NCBI RefSeq assembly: GCF_009707465.1
Contig: NZ_CP046120.1
Span: 1,703,501 to 1,767,500 of the forward strand
DNA: 64,000 nt
Source of the DNA: Novosphingobium sp. Gsoil 351
GTDB lineage: Bacteria > Pseudomonadota > Alphaproteobacteria > Sphingomonadales > Sphingomonadaceae
Direction of reading: 5' to 3'
This document shows, piece after piece, positions 27,764 through 38,260 of this stretch; positions within the stretch are counted from its first letter, which is position 1, and every line of letters begins with the position of its first letter. A program made the position numbers and the translations under genes. The notes beneath the pieces are model-generated. The model did no database searches and was not told where the DNA came from. It was given only the letters and a program-made list of their open reading frames with translations.

Positions 27764-29589
27764 GTCCCCATCAGCCGCGCCGGGACCAGCCCGCGCAGCG
27801 CGTTGCCGATCCAGAACCCGCGCTCCAGATCGCCGATCCGCAGCTCCGCCTCGACCGCGCGGCCCTCGCCGAGCAACGACGCGCGCAGCACGCCCGGGAG
27901 CAGACCGAGCGCGGCGGGAGGAGTTAGCAGCGGGGCGTCCTGAGCATCCCCGGCCCGCGCGACGAACACGCTAGTGAAGCTGCCCTCGGTGACCAGCCCG
28001 GCCGCGTCGAGGAACACCGCCTCGTCGGCCCCGGCGGCGCGCGCCACCGCCAGAGCTTCTTCGTAAAAGCCCCGATCCGAGGTCTTGTGACGCAGCCGCC
28101 AGTCGGTCGCCGCAACCGGCAGCGGCAGCAGCGCGACCCGCGCCGGCACCGGCAGAGGCCGCGGCAACGGCGCCATCTCGATTGCATGCGCCCCGCTGCG
28201 CGCCGCGACCACCCGCAGCCGCGACGGCGCCTCCAGATCGAAGCACAGCGCCTGGATCGCGTTGCGCAAGGCGTGGCGGTCGAACGCAAAGCCGAGTTCG
28301 GCGGCGCTCGCCTTCATCCGTTCGAGGTGGAATTCGATCAGCGGCACACCGACCGCCGGATCGAACCGCATGGTCTCGATCAGGTCGCACTGTGCCGCCG
28401 TCGAACGCCCCACGAACCCTCCCTTGACCACGCACTCGCGCCATTCGTCGAGCGGCTGCGAATCGGCGACGATCGCCGATCCCACCCCCATCGTCGCACG
28501 GCCCGCCAACCCGTCCGGGCCGGGATCGAGCCGCAGGGTGCGGATTGCCACATTGAACGCCGCGTCGGAAGTGCCGTTGGCATCGGCGGGGTCAATCCGG
28601 CCGATCGCGCCGCAATAAGGCCCGCGCGCGTCGCGCTCGACCGCCTCGATCAGCTCCATAGCGCGGATCTTTGGCGCGCCGGTGATCGAGCCGCAGGGAA
28701 AGATCGCGCGGATCACGTCGATCGCGCCCAGCCCCGATCGCAAGCGTGCGCGCACGGTGGTGGTCATCTGGTGGACCGTGGGATAGCTCTCGACCGCAAA
28801 CGCGCGCTCGACCCGAACGCTGCCGGGCCGGGACACGCGGCTTAGGTCGTTGCGCATCAGATCGACGATCATCAGGTTTTCGGCGCGATCCTTGATGCTG
28901 GCGGCGAGTTCGCCGGCGACCTCGGCATCGCGCGCCGGATCGGCTTCCCGCGGACGCGTGCCCTTCATCGGCTTGGCGGTGACCGCATCGTCCTTGAGCG
29001 CCACGAACAGCTCGGGCGACAGGCTCAGCAGCCAGTGCGAGCCGTCGAATACGATCCCGCCATAGCCTGCCGCCGCCTGCGGACGGAGCGCGGCGTAAAG
29101 CGCCAGCGGATCGCCGCGCCAGGTCCCAGAGAGCGGAAAGGTCAGATTGGCCTGGTAGATGTCGCCTGCGAGAATTGCCGCGCGCAAGCCGGCAAAGGCG
29201 GCGAGATAGCCCCCGGGGGAGAGTTGCGGATCGAGCGGGCCGATCGAAGCGGGCGCCGACCCAGACTGCTCCGCCAGCCAGCCCGGCACCGCCTCAGCGG
29301 CGATCTCTTCCCACCCGGCAAACGCCCCGAACCACACCAGCGGGCCGCCCGCGCCGCAGCGCCTGGCGGCCAGCGGGGCGAGCCGCGGTTCGATCGCCAG
29401 CCCGGCCTCGTAAGCGATGGTTCCGGCCAGGGCGTGGCCCTCTGCCGCCAAGTGTTCGATCCTCAGCAAGGCGCCCGCGACGTCCTCGGGCCGACGCGCG
29501 ACGACGATCTCGAGCGGGTCGCGATAGAGCCGCGCCGGGCTCGCGCCCTCGCCGCGGGCGTCGTCGAGGAGGATGAACGGGGCGACCAT
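27760..29589 (-). CDS. pabBC: Aminodeoxychorismate synthase component I fused to aminodeoxychorismate lyase
   Basis: A 609-residue fusion for p-aminobenzoate, the folate precursor. Residues to about 370 are PabB ([56 protein letters not shown]). The C-terminal part is a class IV PLP lyase (PabC-like) with [11 protein letters not shown] and [23 protein letters not shown]. The fusion is well known in alphaproteobacteria. No pabA is next to it. It is coupled to the aminotransferase gene. Confidence 0.93.
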   Translation of the reverse strand: MVAPFILLDDARGEGASPARLYRDPLEIVVARRPEDVAGALLRIEHLAAEGHALAGTIAYEAGLAIEPRLAPLAARRCGAGGPLVWFGAFAGWEEIAAEAVPGWLAEQSGSAPASIGPLDPQLSPGGYLAAFAGLRAAILAGDIYQANLTFPLSGTWRGDPLALYAALRPQAAAGYGGIVFDGSHWLLSLSPELFVALKDDAVTAKPMKGTRPREADPARDAEVAGELAASIKDRAENLMIVDLMRNDLSRVSRPGSVRVERAFAVESYPTVHQMTTTVRARLRSGLGAIDVIRAIFPCGSITGAPKIRAMELIEAVERDARGPYCGAIGRIDPADANGTSDAAFNVAIRTLRLDPGPDGLAGRATMGVGSAIVADSQPLDEWRECVVKGGFVGRSTAAQCDLIETMRFDPAVGVPLIEFHLERMKASAAELGFAFDRHALRNAIQALCFDLEAPSRLRVVAARSGAHAIEMAPLPRPLPVPARVALLPLPVAATDWRLRHKTSDRGFYEEALAVARAAGADEAVFLDAAGLVTEGSFTSVFVARAGDAQDAPLLTPPAALGLLPGVLRASLLGEGRAVEAELRIGDLERGFWIGNALRGLVPARLMGT

Positions 29590-29695
29590 TTCGGTGAGGC
29601 GGCCCCTAGCCCAGACGCGGCGCCATGCAAAATCCCTCGCCTGTCCCGCCGCTGCGTTCTATCCACTGCGCGAGAACCGACGACGGAGCAAATGC

Positions 29696-31270
29696 ATGGC
29701 GGAGATCTTTCTGGGCTCGACCGAAGGCGGCGAACGCCAGACGCTGCTGCTGGGCCGGGCCAACCGCCACGGCCTGGTCGCGGGGGCGACCGGCACCGGC
29801 AAGACGGTCACGCTCCAGACGATGGCAGAGCAGTTTTCCGCCAACGGCGTCCCGGTGTTCCTGGCCGACGTGAAGGGCGATCTTTCGGGCATCTGCATGG
29901 CCGGCAGCCACGATTTCAAGCACGCCGACAGCCTCGAGGCGCGTGCGCTCCAGCTTGGCATCGTGCCCTACGAATACCACGACAACCCGGCGGTGTTCTG
30001 GGACCTTTACGGCAAGAAGGGCCACCCGATCCGCACCACGATTTCGGAAATGGGCCCGCTGCTGCTGTCGCGCCTGCTGGACCTGAACGAGACGCAGGAA
30101 GGCGTGCTGTCGATCGCGTTCAAGTGGGCCGACGACAACGGGCTGCTGCTGCTCGACTTCGAGGACCTGCAGCAGACGCTGATCGCCTGCGCCGAGCAGG
30201 CGAGTGAGCTGGCGACGAAATACGGCAATATCTCCAAGGCCAGCGTCGGCACGATCCAGCGCCAGCTGCTTGCCTTCCAGACCCAGGGGGCGGACGCGTT
30301 CTTCGGCGAGCCCGCGTTCGAAATCAACGACTTCATACGCACCGACGACAGCGGCAAGGGGATCATCAACATCCTCGCCGCCGACCAGTTGATGCAGAGC
30401 CCCAAGCTTTACGCCACCTTCCTGCTGTGGCTGCTGTCCGAACTGTTCGAGGCGCTGCCCGAAGTCGGCGATCCCGAAAAGCCAAACCTGGTGTTCTTCT
30501 TCGACGAGGCGCATCTATTGTTCGACGACGCTCCGCAAGCGCTGTTCGACAAGGTCGAGCAGGTCGTCCGGCTGATCCGTTCGAAGGGCGTAGGCGTGTT
30601 TTTCATCACCCAGAACCCGATCGATATCCCCGAGAAGATCGCGGGCCAGCTCGGCAACCGCGTCCAGCATGCCTTGCGCGCGTTCACCCCGCGCGACCAG
30701 CGGGCGATCAAGGCCGCGGCGGAGACCTTCCGGATCAACAAGGACCTCGACGTCGAGACCGTGATCACCGAATTGAAGGTCGGCGAGGCGCTGGTCTCGA
30801 CGCTCGACGAAGACGGCGCACCGACGGTGGTCCAGCGCACGCTGATCGCGCCGCCGCACTCGCGGCTGGGTCCGGTGACCGACAAGGAACGCGCGATCAT
30901 CCGCTCGATCAGCCCGTTCGACGGCAAGTACGACAGCGCGGTCGATCGCGAGAGCGCGGCCGAAGTGCTGGCGAAGAAGTCGGAAGATGCCGCCGCGGCC
31001 GCGCAAGTGGTCGAAACCCAAGGCGTCGAAGCGCAGCGCGCCCAGCCGCGCCAGACCCCGAGCATGTGGGAAAAGGCGGGCAAAGCCGCGTTCGGCGCGG
31101 CCGCTGCCTCCGCCGGAACGATGATCGCACGCTCGATGACCGGGCGCAGGTCGGGCGGATCGGTCGCCGCCAGCGCGGCCAGCGCCGCCGCGGGGTCGAT
31201 CGGCACCGCGCTGGGCGGGGCAATGCTCGGCCGGTTCGCGCGCGGGCTGCTGGGCGGATTGCTGCGGTAG
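29696..31270 (+). CDS. HerA-like ATPase / DUF853 family (YjgR)
   Basis: A 524-residue ATPase. Walker A is [14 protein letters not shown] and Walker [18 protein letters not shown]. Conserved blocks of the DUF853/YjgR family include [30 protein letters not shown] and [17 protein letters not shown]. The C-terminus is an Ala/Gly/Ser-rich hydrophobic stretch ([21 protein letters not shown]). HerA-like proteins move DNA, but the role of YjgR is not established. ATG 29696 starts the domain. Confidence 0.88.
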   Translation: MAEIFLGSTEGGERQTLLLGRANRHGLVAGATGTGKTVTLQTMAEQFSANGVPVFLADVKGDLSGICMAGSHDFKHADSLEARALQLGIVPYEYHDNPAVFWDLYGKKGHPIRTTISEMGPLLLSRLLDLNETQEGVLSIAFKWADDNGLLLLDFEDLQQTLIACAEQASELATKYGNISKASVGTIQRQLLAFQTQGADAFFGEPAFEINDFIRTDDSGKGIINILAADQLMQSPKLYATFLLWLLSELFEALPEVGDPEKPNLVFFFDEAHLLFDDAPQALFDKVEQVVRLIRSKGVGVFFITQNPIDIPEKIAGQLGNRVQHALRAFTPRDQRAIKAAAETFRINKDLDVETVITELKVGEALVSTLDEDGAPTVVQRTLIAPPHSRLGPVTDKERAIIRSISPFDGKYDSAVDRESAAEVLAKKSEDAAAAAQVVETQGVEAQRAQPRQTPSMWEKAGKAAFGAAAASAGTMIARSMTGRRSGGSVAASAASAAAGSIGTALGGAMLGRFARGLLGGLLR

Positions 31271-31281
31271 GCGAAACCAGA

Positions 31282-31303
31282 TCCTCCCCCGCCAGGGGAG
31301 GAG
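31282..31303. repeat. Partial family A repeat
   Basis: A single arm, starting ATCCTCCCCCGCC and ending AGGGGAGGA, follows the HerA-like gene. It matches the ends of the longer inverted elements at 20328, 36075 and 61488. No inverted partner is present, and the following bases lead into the ivd ribosome site. Confidence 0.55.
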
Positions 31304-31364
31304 ACCGCCCGCCCCCTTGCCGACTCTCGCCGCCGCGCTATGGCTGGGACGAGAGGAGAGATCG

Positions 31365-32525
31365 TTGCGAGCGACACCGGATTTCGACTTCGCCCTGGGC
31401 GACAACGCCGAGATGATCCGCGATGCTGCGGGGCGTTTCGCCGACGAGCAAATTGCGCCGCTGGCCGCCAAGGTCGATCGCGAGGACTGGTTCCCTCAGC
31501 TGCTGTGGCCGGCGATGGGCGAGCTGGGCCTGCACGGGATCACCGTTGAGGAGGAGTGGGGTGGGCTCGGCCTGGGCTATCTCGAGCACGTGATCGCGGT
31601 CGAGGAAGTCAGCCGCGCGAGCGCGAGCGTCGGCCTGTCTTACGGCGCGCATTCCAACTTGTGCGTCAACCAGATCAGGCGTTGGGGCAATCCCGAGCAG
31701 AAGGCCAAATACCTGCCCAAGTTGGTCAGCGGCGAGCATGTCGGCAGCTTGGCGATGAGCGAGGCCGGGGCCGGTTCGGACGTGGTCTCGATGAAATTGA
31801 AGGCGCACGCGGTCCAGGGCGGCTGGGTGCTCAACGGCACCAAGTTCTGGATCACCAACGCGACCTATGCCGACACGCTGGTGGTCTATGCCAAGACCGG
31901 CGAAGGGAGCCGCGGGATCACCACCTTCCTGATCGAGAAGGACATGCCCGGCTTCTCGATCGGCCAGAAGATCGACAAGGTCGGGATGCGCGGCTCGCCC
32001 ACCGCCGAGCTGGTGTTCAACGACTGCGAGGTTCCGGCGGAGAACGTCATGGGCCCCGAGAACGGCGGCGTCGGCGTGCTGATGAGCGGCCTCGACTATG
32101 AGCGCACGGTGCTCGCCGGAATCCAGCTCGGGATCATGCAGGCCTGCCTCGACACGGTCATCCCCTACGTCCGCGAGCGGAAACAGTTCGGCAAGCCGAT
32201 CGGGGCGTTCCAGCTGATCCAGGCCAAAATCGCCGACATGTACGTCGCGCTGCAATCGGCGCGGGCCTACACTTATGCAGTCGCCAAGAATTGCGACGCC
32301 GGCAACACCACCCGGTTCGACGCCGCGGGCGCGATCCTGCTCGCCAGCGAGAACGCGTTCCGCGTCGCGGGCGAGGCGATCCAGGCGCTGGGCGGCGCGG
32401 GCTATACCACCGATTGGCCGGTCGAACGGTACATGCGCGACGCCAAGCTCCTCGACATCGGCGCGGGGACCAACGAGATCAGGCGGATGCTGATCGGGCG
32501 CGAACTGATCGGAGCTGGCGCGTGA
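31365..32525 (+). CDS. ivd: Isovaleryl-CoA dehydrogenase
   Basis: An FAD acyl-CoA dehydrogenase of leucine breakdown, oxidising isovaleryl-CoA to 3-methylcrotonyl-CoA. The product has 386 residues, as in the family. The motifs [15 protein letters not shown] and [19 protein letters not shown] bind FAD and substrate. The glutamate in [12 protein letters not shown] is at the position characteristic of isovaleryl-CoA dehydrogenases. The start is TTG 31365, supported by GAGAGGAGAG 5-14 bp upstream and by length. It overlaps mccB by four bases, and the next two genes catalyse the following step. Confidence 0.94.
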   Translation: MRATPDFDFALGDNAEMIRDAAGRFADEQIAPLAAKVDREDWFPQLLWPAMGELGLHGITVEEEWGGLGLGYLEHVIAVEEVSRASASVGLSYGAHSNLCVNQIRRWGNPEQKAKYLPKLVSGEHVGSLAMSEAGAGSDVVSMKLKAHAVQGGWVLNGTKFWITNATYADTLVVYAKTGEGSRGITTFLIEKDMPGFSIGQKIDKVGMRGSPTAELVFNDCEVPAENVMGPENGGVGVLMSGLDYERTVLAGIQLGIMQACLDTVIPYVRERKQFGKPIGAFQLIQAKIADMYVALQSARAYTYAVAKNCDAGNTTRFDAAGAILLASENAFRVAGEAIQALGGAGYTTDWPVERYMRDAKLLDIGAGTNEIRRMLIGRELIGAGA

Positions 32526-34123
32526 GCGGACCGGTTCTGACGACCGCGCTCAACCTCGACAGCGACGACGCGAGGCAGCGCGCCGCGCATAACCGCGGTT
32601 TGGCCGAAGCGTTGCGATCCAAAGTCGCCGAAGCCGCGCTGGGTGGGACCGAGAAATCGCGCGAACGCCACGTCTCGCGCGGCAAGCTGCTGCCCCGCGA
32701 CCGCGTCGAACGGCTGCTCGATCCGGGCTCGCCGCTGCTCGAGATCGGGCAGTTGGCCGCCAACGGGATGTACGAGGGCGACGTGCACGGCGCATCGCTG
32801 ATCACCGCGATCGGGCGGGTCAGCGGCCGCCAGTGCATGATCGTGTGCAACGATGCGACCGTCAAAGGCGGCACCTATTACCCGCTGACGGTCAAGAAGC
32901 ACCTGCGCGCGCAGGAGATCGCACGCGAAAACCGGCTGCCGTGCATCTACCTGGTCGACAGCGGCGGGGCCAACCTGCCGCACCAGGCCGAGGTCTTCCC
33001 CGACCGCGACCACTTCGGCCGCATCTTCTTCAATCAGGCGCAGATGAGCGCAGCTCAGATCCCGCAGATCGCCTGCGTTATGGGGAGCTGCACTGCGGGC
33101 GGGGCCTATGTTCCGGCGATGAGCGACGAGAGCGTGATCGTGCGCGAGCAGGGCACGATCTTCCTGGCCGGACCGCCCTTGGTCAAAGCCGCGACCGGCG
33201 AGGAGATCAGCGCGGAGGACCTGGGCGGGGGCGATCTCCATGCAAAGAAATCGGGCGTGGTCGATCACCTCGCCGAGGACGACGAGCACGCGCTGACCAT
33301 CGTGCGCGATATCGTCAGCCACCTGGGTGCGGTCCACCAGCCCGATATCGACCTGCGCGAACCGCGCGCGCCCAAATACGACGCCGAAGAACTCTACGCG
33401 ATCGTCCCCGACGACGTGCGCGCGCCCTATGATGTCCACGAAGTCATCGCCCGGCTGGTCGATGCATCCGAGTTCCACGAGTTCAAGGCACTCTACGGCA
33501 GCACGCTGGTCTGCGGCTTCGCGCATATCTGGGGCCAGCCGGTCGCGATCCTCGCCAACAACGGGGTGTTGTTCAGCGAGAGCGCGGTCAAAGGAGCGCA
33601 CTTCATCGAACTCGCCTGCCAGCGGCGGATACCGCTGCTGTTCCTCCAGAACATCAGCGGCTTCATGGTCGGCGGCAAATACGAGGCCGAGGGCATCGCC
33701 AAGCACGGCGCCAAGCTGGTCACCGCAGTCGCCACCGCCAGCGTGCCGAAGCTGACCGTGGTGATCGGCGGCAGCTTCGGCGCGGGCAACTACGGCATGT
33801 GCGGACGAGCCTACTCCCCGCGCTTCCTCTTCACCTGGCCCAATGCCCGGATCAGCGTGATGGGCGGCGAACAGGCGGCGTCGGTTCTGGCGACGGTCCA
33901 CCGCGATGCGGAGAGTTGGACGCCCGAGCAGGCCGAAGCGTTCAAGGCCCCGATCCGCCAGAAGTACGAGGACGAGGGCAACCCCTATTACGCCACCGCG
34001 CGGCTGTGGGACGACGGCGTGATCGACCCCGCACAGACCCGCGACGTGCTGGGTCTGGCGCTGGCCGCGGCGCTGAACGCCCCGGTGGAGGAGGCGCCCC
34101 GGTTTGGGGTGTTCCGGATGTGA
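32522..34123 (+). CDS. mccB: Methylcrotonyl-CoA carboxylase, carboxyltransferase subunit
   Basis: A 533-residue carboxyltransferase subunit that transfers CO2 from biotin to 3-methylcrotonyl-CoA. Family blocks are [30 protein letters not shown] (acyl-CoA site), [32 protein letters not shown] and [16 protein letters not shown]. The start is GTG 32522 overlapping the ivd stop (GTGA). mccA follows after 2 bp. This is a compact leucine-catabolic operon, but the hydratase and lyase genes (liuC, liuE) are not in the window. Confidence 0.95.
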   Translation: MSGPVLTTALNLDSDDARQRAAHNRGLAEALRSKVAEAALGGTEKSRERHVSRGKLLPRDRVERLLDPGSPLLEIGQLAANGMYEGDVHGASLITAIGRVSGRQCMIVCNDATVKGGTYYPLTVKKHLRAQEIARENRLPCIYLVDSGGANLPHQAEVFPDRDHFGRIFFNQAQMSAAQIPQIACVMGSCTAGGAYVPAMSDESVIVREQGTIFLAGPPLVKAATGEEISAEDLGGGDLHAKKSGVVDHLAEDDEHALTIVRDIVSHLGAVHQPDIDLREPRAPKYDAEELYAIVPDDVRAPYDVHEVIARLVDASEFHEFKALYGSTLVCGFAHIWGQPVAILANNGVLFSESAVKGAHFIELACQRRIPLLFLQNISGFMVGGKYEAEGIAKHGAKLVTAVATASVPKLTVVIGGSFGAGNYGMCGRAYSPRFLFTWPNARISVMGGEQAASVLATVHRDAESWTPEQAEAFKAPIRQKYEDEGNPYYATARLWDDGVIDPAQTRDVLGLALAAALNAPVEEAPRFGVFRM

Positions 34124-34125
34124 CG

Positions 34126-36066
34126 ATGATCCAATCGCTCCTCATCGCCAACCGCGGCGAGATCGCCTGCCGGATCATCCGCACCGCGCGGCGGATGGGG
34201 ATTCGCACCGTCGCGGTCTATTCTGACGCCGACGCCAAGGCCTTGCATGTGCGTTCGGCGGACGAGGCGGTGCATATCGGTCCCTCCCCGGCGCGCGAGA
34301 GCTACCTCGTCGGCGAGAAGATCATCGCCGCCGCCAAAGCCACGAACGCCGAGGCGATCCATCCGGGATACGGCTTCCTTTCGGAGAACGCCGACTTCGC
34401 GCAGGCCGTGATCGACGCCGGGCTGGTGTGGGTCGGCCCCTCGCCCCAGAGCATCCGCGCGATGGGGCTCAAGGATGCCGCGAAAGAGCGGATGATCGCC
34501 GCCGGAGTGCCCGTGACGCCGGGCTATCTCGGGGCGGACCAGTCGCCCGAACGCCTGCAGGCCGAGGCCGACGCGATCGGCTATCCGGTGCTGATCAAGG
34601 CGGTCGCGGGCGGCGGGGGCAAAGGGATGCGGCGGGTCGAGAGCGCGGGCGAGTTCTCCCACTCGCTCGACTCCTGCTGCAGGGAAGCCGCCTCTTCGTT
34701 CGGAAATACCGACGTGCTGATCGAGAAGTACATTCTCAGCCCGCGCCACATCGAGGTCCAGGTGTTCGGCGACAGCCACGGCAATGTCGTCCACCTGTTC
34801 GAGCGCGACTGCTCGCTCCAGCGCCGCCACCAGAAGGTGATCGAGGAGGCCCCCGCGCCGGGGATGGACCCGGAAACGCGCGAGGCGATCTGCGCCGCCG
34901 CGGTGCGCGCGGCCAAGGCGGTCGACTACGTCGGCGCGGGCACGATCGAGTTCATCGCCGATGCCTCGGAAGGGCTGAGGGCCGACCGCATCTGGTTCAT
35001 GGAAATGAATACGCGGTTGCAGGTCGAGCACCCGGTGACCGAGGAGATCACCGGGGTCGATCTGGTCGAATGGCAACTCCGCGTGGCGAGCGGCGAGCCG
35101 CTGCCCAAGCGGCAGGACGAGCTGGCGATAAACGGCTGGGCGATGGAAGCGCGGCTCTATGCCGAGGACCCCACGAAGGGGTTTTTGCCGAGTATCGGGA
35201 AGCTGGAGCACCTGACGCTCCCCGAGCACATCATCCGCGTCGAGACGGGGGTCGAGGAAGGTGGCGAGGTTTCGCCATTCTACGATCCGATGATCGCCAA
35301 GCTCGTTTCGCGTGGCAACGACCGGCAAAGCGCTATCGACGACTTGGCACAGGCGGCTGCGACAACCGCCGTGTGGCCGGTGCGGACCAACGCGGCGTTC
35401 ATTCTCAACTGTCTGCGCTCGCCGGATTTCGCCGCCGGGACAATCAATACCGGTTTCATCTCCGATGCTGGGGAGCAGCTGATCCCCGACGACGCGCCGC
35501 CAGCCGCTGTCGTAGTTGCCGGGGCAATGGCCGTCGCAAGCAGATCGGCGGGGAACCCTGTCCAGCAATTCGGTCACGGATTGATTGGACTCTCCGAAGC
35601 GAATTCACGCCCCTGGACTGGCGCATTCGGTTTTCGTCTCAACGCCGGACCGAACCAGATGGTCACCATCGACGTTGATGGTAACCCCCAAACCGCGTCG
35701 ATTCCTGATCCTTATGACGAACTCGACGCTTGGGTTGAGACTTGCGGAAACACGATCTTGGTCGGCCAGAATGATGGCCGAGTCTTCGCGATCCACGATT
35801 CCCGCAATGACGGAGCCGGCCACCACCACGCCCACGACGGCGACATCCTTTCGCCGATGCCGGGCAAGATTATCGCGGTCGAGGTCACGCAAGGCCAGGC
35901 GGTGACCAAGGGCCAGAAGCTGCTCACGCTCGAGGCGATGAAGATGGAGCATACGCTGACCGCGCCGTTCGACGGGGTGGTGACCGAGCTTGCCGCGGTC
36001 GCGGGCGCGCAAGTGCAGGTCGAGGCGGTGCTGGCCCGGATCGCGGCGAGCGAAGAACAAGGCTGA
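34126..36066 (+). CDS. mccA: Methylcrotonyl-CoA carboxylase, biotin carboxylase/biotin carrier subunit
   Basis: A 646-residue subunit with the biotin carboxylase domain (SLLIANRGEIACRIIRTARRMG, GGGGKGMRRVES, MEMNTRLQVEHPVTE), a linking BT domain and a C-terminal biotinyl domain with the modified lysine in LEAMKMEHTL. Paired with MccB upstream. Between about 35290 and 35830 codon use shifts toward A/T-ending codons compared with either flank, within the variable BT region. Reading frame stays intact. A family A repeat follows the stop. Confidence 0.94.
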   Translation: MIQSLLIANRGEIACRIIRTARRMGIRTVAVYSDADAKALHVRSADEAVHIGPSPARESYLVGEKIIAAAKATNAEAIHPGYGFLSENADFAQAVIDAGLVWVGPSPQSIRAMGLKDAAKERMIAAGVPVTPGYLGADQSPERLQAEADAIGYPVLIKAVAGGGGKGMRRVESAGEFSHSLDSCCREAASSFGNTDVLIEKYILSPRHIEVQVFGDSHGNVVHLFERDCSLQRRHQKVIEEAPAPGMDPETREAICAAAVRAAKAVDYVGAGTIEFIADASEGLRADRIWFMEMNTRLQVEHPVTEEITGVDLVEWQLRVASGEPLPKRQDELAINGWAMEARLYAEDPTKGFLPSIGKLEHLTLPEHIIRVETGVEEGGEVSPFYDPMIAKLVSRGNDRQSAIDDLAQAAATTAVWPVRTNAAFILNCLRSPDFAAGTINTGFISDAGEQLIPDDAPPAAVVVAGAMAVASRSAGNPVQQFGHGLIGLSEANSRPWTGAFGFRLNAGPNQMVTIDVDGNPQTASIPDPYDELDAWVETCGNTILVGQNDGRVFAIHDSRNDGAGHHHAHDGDILSPMPGKIIAVEVTQGQAVTKGQKLLTLEAMKMEHTLTAPFDGVVTELAAVAGAQVQVEAVLARIAASEEQG

Positions 36067-36074
36067 TCGCATGA

Positions 36075-36190
36075 TCCTCCCCTGCAAGGGGAGGTGCCGG
36101 AGCGAAGCGGAGGCGGAGGGGTGTCCACACCCGCGTCGTCACCCCTTCGTCAGCCCAAGGGGGCTGCCATCTCCCCTTGCAGGGGAGGAA
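36075..36190. repeat. Inverted intergenic repeat, family A, between mccA and cbbR
   Basis: The left arm CCTCCCCTGCAAGGGGAGG at 36076-36094 and beyond, ending GGAGGGGTG, mirrors the right arm from CACCCCTTCG to TCTCCCCTTGCAGGGGAGG, ending near 36188. The whole can fold as one long hairpin. It separates convergent mccA and cbbR and may help to terminate both. It marks the border between core metabolism and the cbb/photosynthesis block. Confidence 0.75.
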
Positions 36191-36191
36191 C

Positions 36192-37100
36192 TCACCCCGG
36201 CAGGAAATTCCGCCCGCGCCGCGCCACGAACTCCCTGAACGCGGCCAGCGTGGGCGAGGAGGGCCGATCCGCCAGGCTGACCACGAACCACTGGCGCATC
36301 AACGGCGTGCCGACCACGTCGAGCACCGCCAGCCGCCCGACCTCCAGCTCGAGCGCGATGGTGTGGGCGGACAGCATCGCGACGCCCATCCGCGCCATCA
36401 CCGCCTGCTTGATCGTCTCGTTGGAGTTGAATTCGGGGCCGGGGCGATCCAGCCCGCCCGGAATTTCCCCGAGGAACAGTTCGAGCGAGGTGCGGGTGCC
36501 CGAGCCGGCTTCGCGCATCAGGATCGTCTCCTGGGCGATGCGCCGTTTGGGGATGGCGCGCTGGCCCGCCAGCGGATGGTCGGGCGCGGCGATGATCACC
36601 AGCGGGTGGTCGCCGATCAGCGCGGTGGCGACGTCGGCGGCGCGCGGCGGGCGCCCCATCAGCGCGACGTCGATCTCGCGCGCATCGAGCGCGGCGATGA
36701 TCCCGGCGCGGTTGGCCACGGTGAGCTGGAGTTCGATGCCCGGATGCTCGGCGGCGAACCCGGCGATCAGGCCCGGCACGAAATACTTGGCGGTCGAGAC
36801 CGCGCCAAGCCGCAGCAGGCCCTGCTCGGCTCCGCCGATCGCCGCGATCTCCTCGCCAAGCAGGAGCAGGCGCTGCGCAATGTCCCGCGCCGCGGCGATC
36901 GTCGCCCGGCCCGCGTCGGTGGCGCGAAAGCCGTCGCTGGCGCGTTCGAACAGCGGGGTTCCGGCGGCGGCCTCGGCCTGCTGGATCTGCAGCGTGACCG
37001 CAGGGGCGGTGAGGCCGAGGTCGCGCGCGGCGGCGCTGACTTTGCCCAGCCGGGAGATCGCGAGCACCGCCCGAAGCTGACGAAGGGTAAGACCGCGCAT
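36192..37100 (-). CDS. cbbR: LysR-type regulator CbbR
   Basis: A 302-residue LysR protein divergent from cbbF. The N-terminal winged helix (TLRQLRAVLAISRLGKVSAAARDLGLTAPAVTLQIQQAEAAAGTPLFER) and the effector domain (LLRLGAVSTAKYFVPGLIAGFAAEHPGIEL) match CbbR, the activator of Calvin-cycle operons that senses metabolites such as RuBP. Position, orientation and sequence agree. The 114-bp spacer to cbbF contains candidate binding sites. Confidence 0.92.
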   Translation of the reverse strand: MRGLTLRQLRAVLAISRLGKVSAAARDLGLTAPAVTLQIQQAEAAAGTPLFERASDGFRATDAGRATIAAARDIAQRLLLLGEEIAAIGGAEQGLLRLGAVSTAKYFVPGLIAGFAAEHPGIELQLTVANRAGIIAALDAREIDVALMGRPPRAADVATALIGDHPLVIIAAPDHPLAGQRAIPKRRIAQETILMREAGSGTRTSLELFLGEIPGGLDRPGPEFNSNETIKQAVMARMGVAMLSAHTIALELEVGRLAVLDVVGTPLMRQWFVVSLADRPSSPTLAAFREFVARRGRNFLPG

Positions 37101-37214
37101 GGACTATGCTAAGATTTTCTCACTACATATGTAAAGAGATTAAACTTTACTGAAATCGGACTAGCGTCTCACCTGTCGCTCAAGGCGCCACCAAGGCGCC
37201 ACGGAGCGGACGCG
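37101..37214 (+). promoter_or_regulatory. cbbR-cbbF divergent control region with candidate CbbR boxes
   Basis: The first 60 bp are notably AT-rich. Two matches to the CbbR consensus TNA-N7/8-TNA are visible: TAA-N7-TCA at 37110-37122 and TTA-N8-TGA at 37140-37153. A small palindrome ACATATGT lies between them. Nearer the gene, CAAGGCGCCAC occurs twice in perfect tandem (37181-37191 and 37192-37202), each copy containing the palindrome GGCGCC. A promoter for the cbb operon is expected here; exact -35/-10 boxes were not assigned. Confidence 0.6.
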
Positions 37215-38255
37215 GTGATCGGAACCACCCTCGACGACTGGCTCGATCGCCACCGCGCCACGGACGCGGCACAGGGCGCGGCCGTCGCCGACACGATTGC
37301 GATCCTCGCGCGCACCGGGGCCGGGCTTGCGGCGACGATCGCCGCCGGACCGCTGGGCGGCACCGTCGCCGATCCTGGCGCAGTCAACGCCGGGGGCGAC
37401 GCCCAGCGCGGACTCGACTTGCTCGCCGACGACCGCTTCCTGACCGCGCTCAGCCGCTCGCCCGTCGGGCTCTATGCTTCAGAGGAACTGGCCCAGCCGG
37501 TGGTTATCGATGCCGCGCGGCCGCTGGCGCTGGCGATCGATCCGCTCGACGGCTCGTCGAACATCGATACCAACGTCTCGATCGGCACGATCTTTTCCGT
37601 CCGCGCCAACGACGCCGGGGCCGATCCGCTCGCGCCGTTCCTGCGTTCGGGGCGCGAGCAGTTGGCCGCCGGCTTCCTGATCTATGGTCCGCAACTCGCG
37701 CTGGTCCTGTCGCTGGGCGAAGGCACCCAGATTTTCATCCACGACCCCGCCGAGGGAGCCTTCCGCCTGATCAACGAGCGCAGCGCGATCCCGCCCAAGA
37801 CCCGCGAATTCGCGATCAACGCCTCCAACTACCGCCACTGGCACGAGGCGGTGCGGCTCTATTTCGACGATTGCCTGAAGGGCGGCCACGGCCCGCGCGA
37901 GGACGAGTTCAACATGCGCTGGGTCGCCTCGCTGGTCGCCGAGACTTATCGCATCCTCGCCCGTGGCGGGACCTTCCTGTACCCCGGCGACCGCCGCCGC
38001 GGCTATGCCAAGGGCCGTTTGCGGCTGGTCTACGAGGCGCAGCCGATCGCGATGCTGATCGAGCAGGCCGGCGGGCTGGCGACCGATACGATCGAGCCGA
38101 TCCTCGATCTGTGCGCGACCGAACTCCACCAGCGCGTTCCGCTGGTGTTCGGCTCGGCCAACGAAGTGCGCCGGATCGGCCGCTACCACACCCGCCCCAG
38201 CGACATGAGCGACCGCGCCCCGCTGTTCGCCAAGCGCACGCTGTTCCAGGCCTGA
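37215..38255 (+). CDS. cbbF: Class I fructose-1,6-bisphosphatase, Calvin cycle
   Basis: Dephosphorylates fructose-1,6-bisphosphate, and in such operons often sedoheptulose-1,7-bisphosphate, for RuBP regeneration. The 346-residue protein has the metal-binding motif LAIDPLDGSSNIDTNVSIGT and the substrate-binding ARGGTFLYPGD, both class I. The start is GTG 37215. It is the first gene of the cbb operon, five bases before cbbP. Confidence 0.94.
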   Translation: MIGTTLDDWLDRHRATDAAQGAAVADTIAILARTGAGLAATIAAGPLGGTVADPGAVNAGGDAQRGLDLLADDRFLTALSRSPVGLYASEELAQPVVIDAARPLALAIDPLDGSSNIDTNVSIGTIFSVRANDAGADPLAPFLRSGREQLAAGFLIYGPQLALVLSLGEGTQIFIHDPAEGAFRLINERSAIPPKTREFAINASNYRHWHEAVRLYFDDCLKGGHGPREDEFNMRWVASLVAETYRILARGGTFLYPGDRRRGYAKGRLRLVYEAQPIAMLIEQAGGLATDTIEPILDLCATELHQRVPLVFGSANEVRRIGRYHTRPSDMSDRAPLFAKRTLFQA

Positions 38256-38260
38256 CGGAC

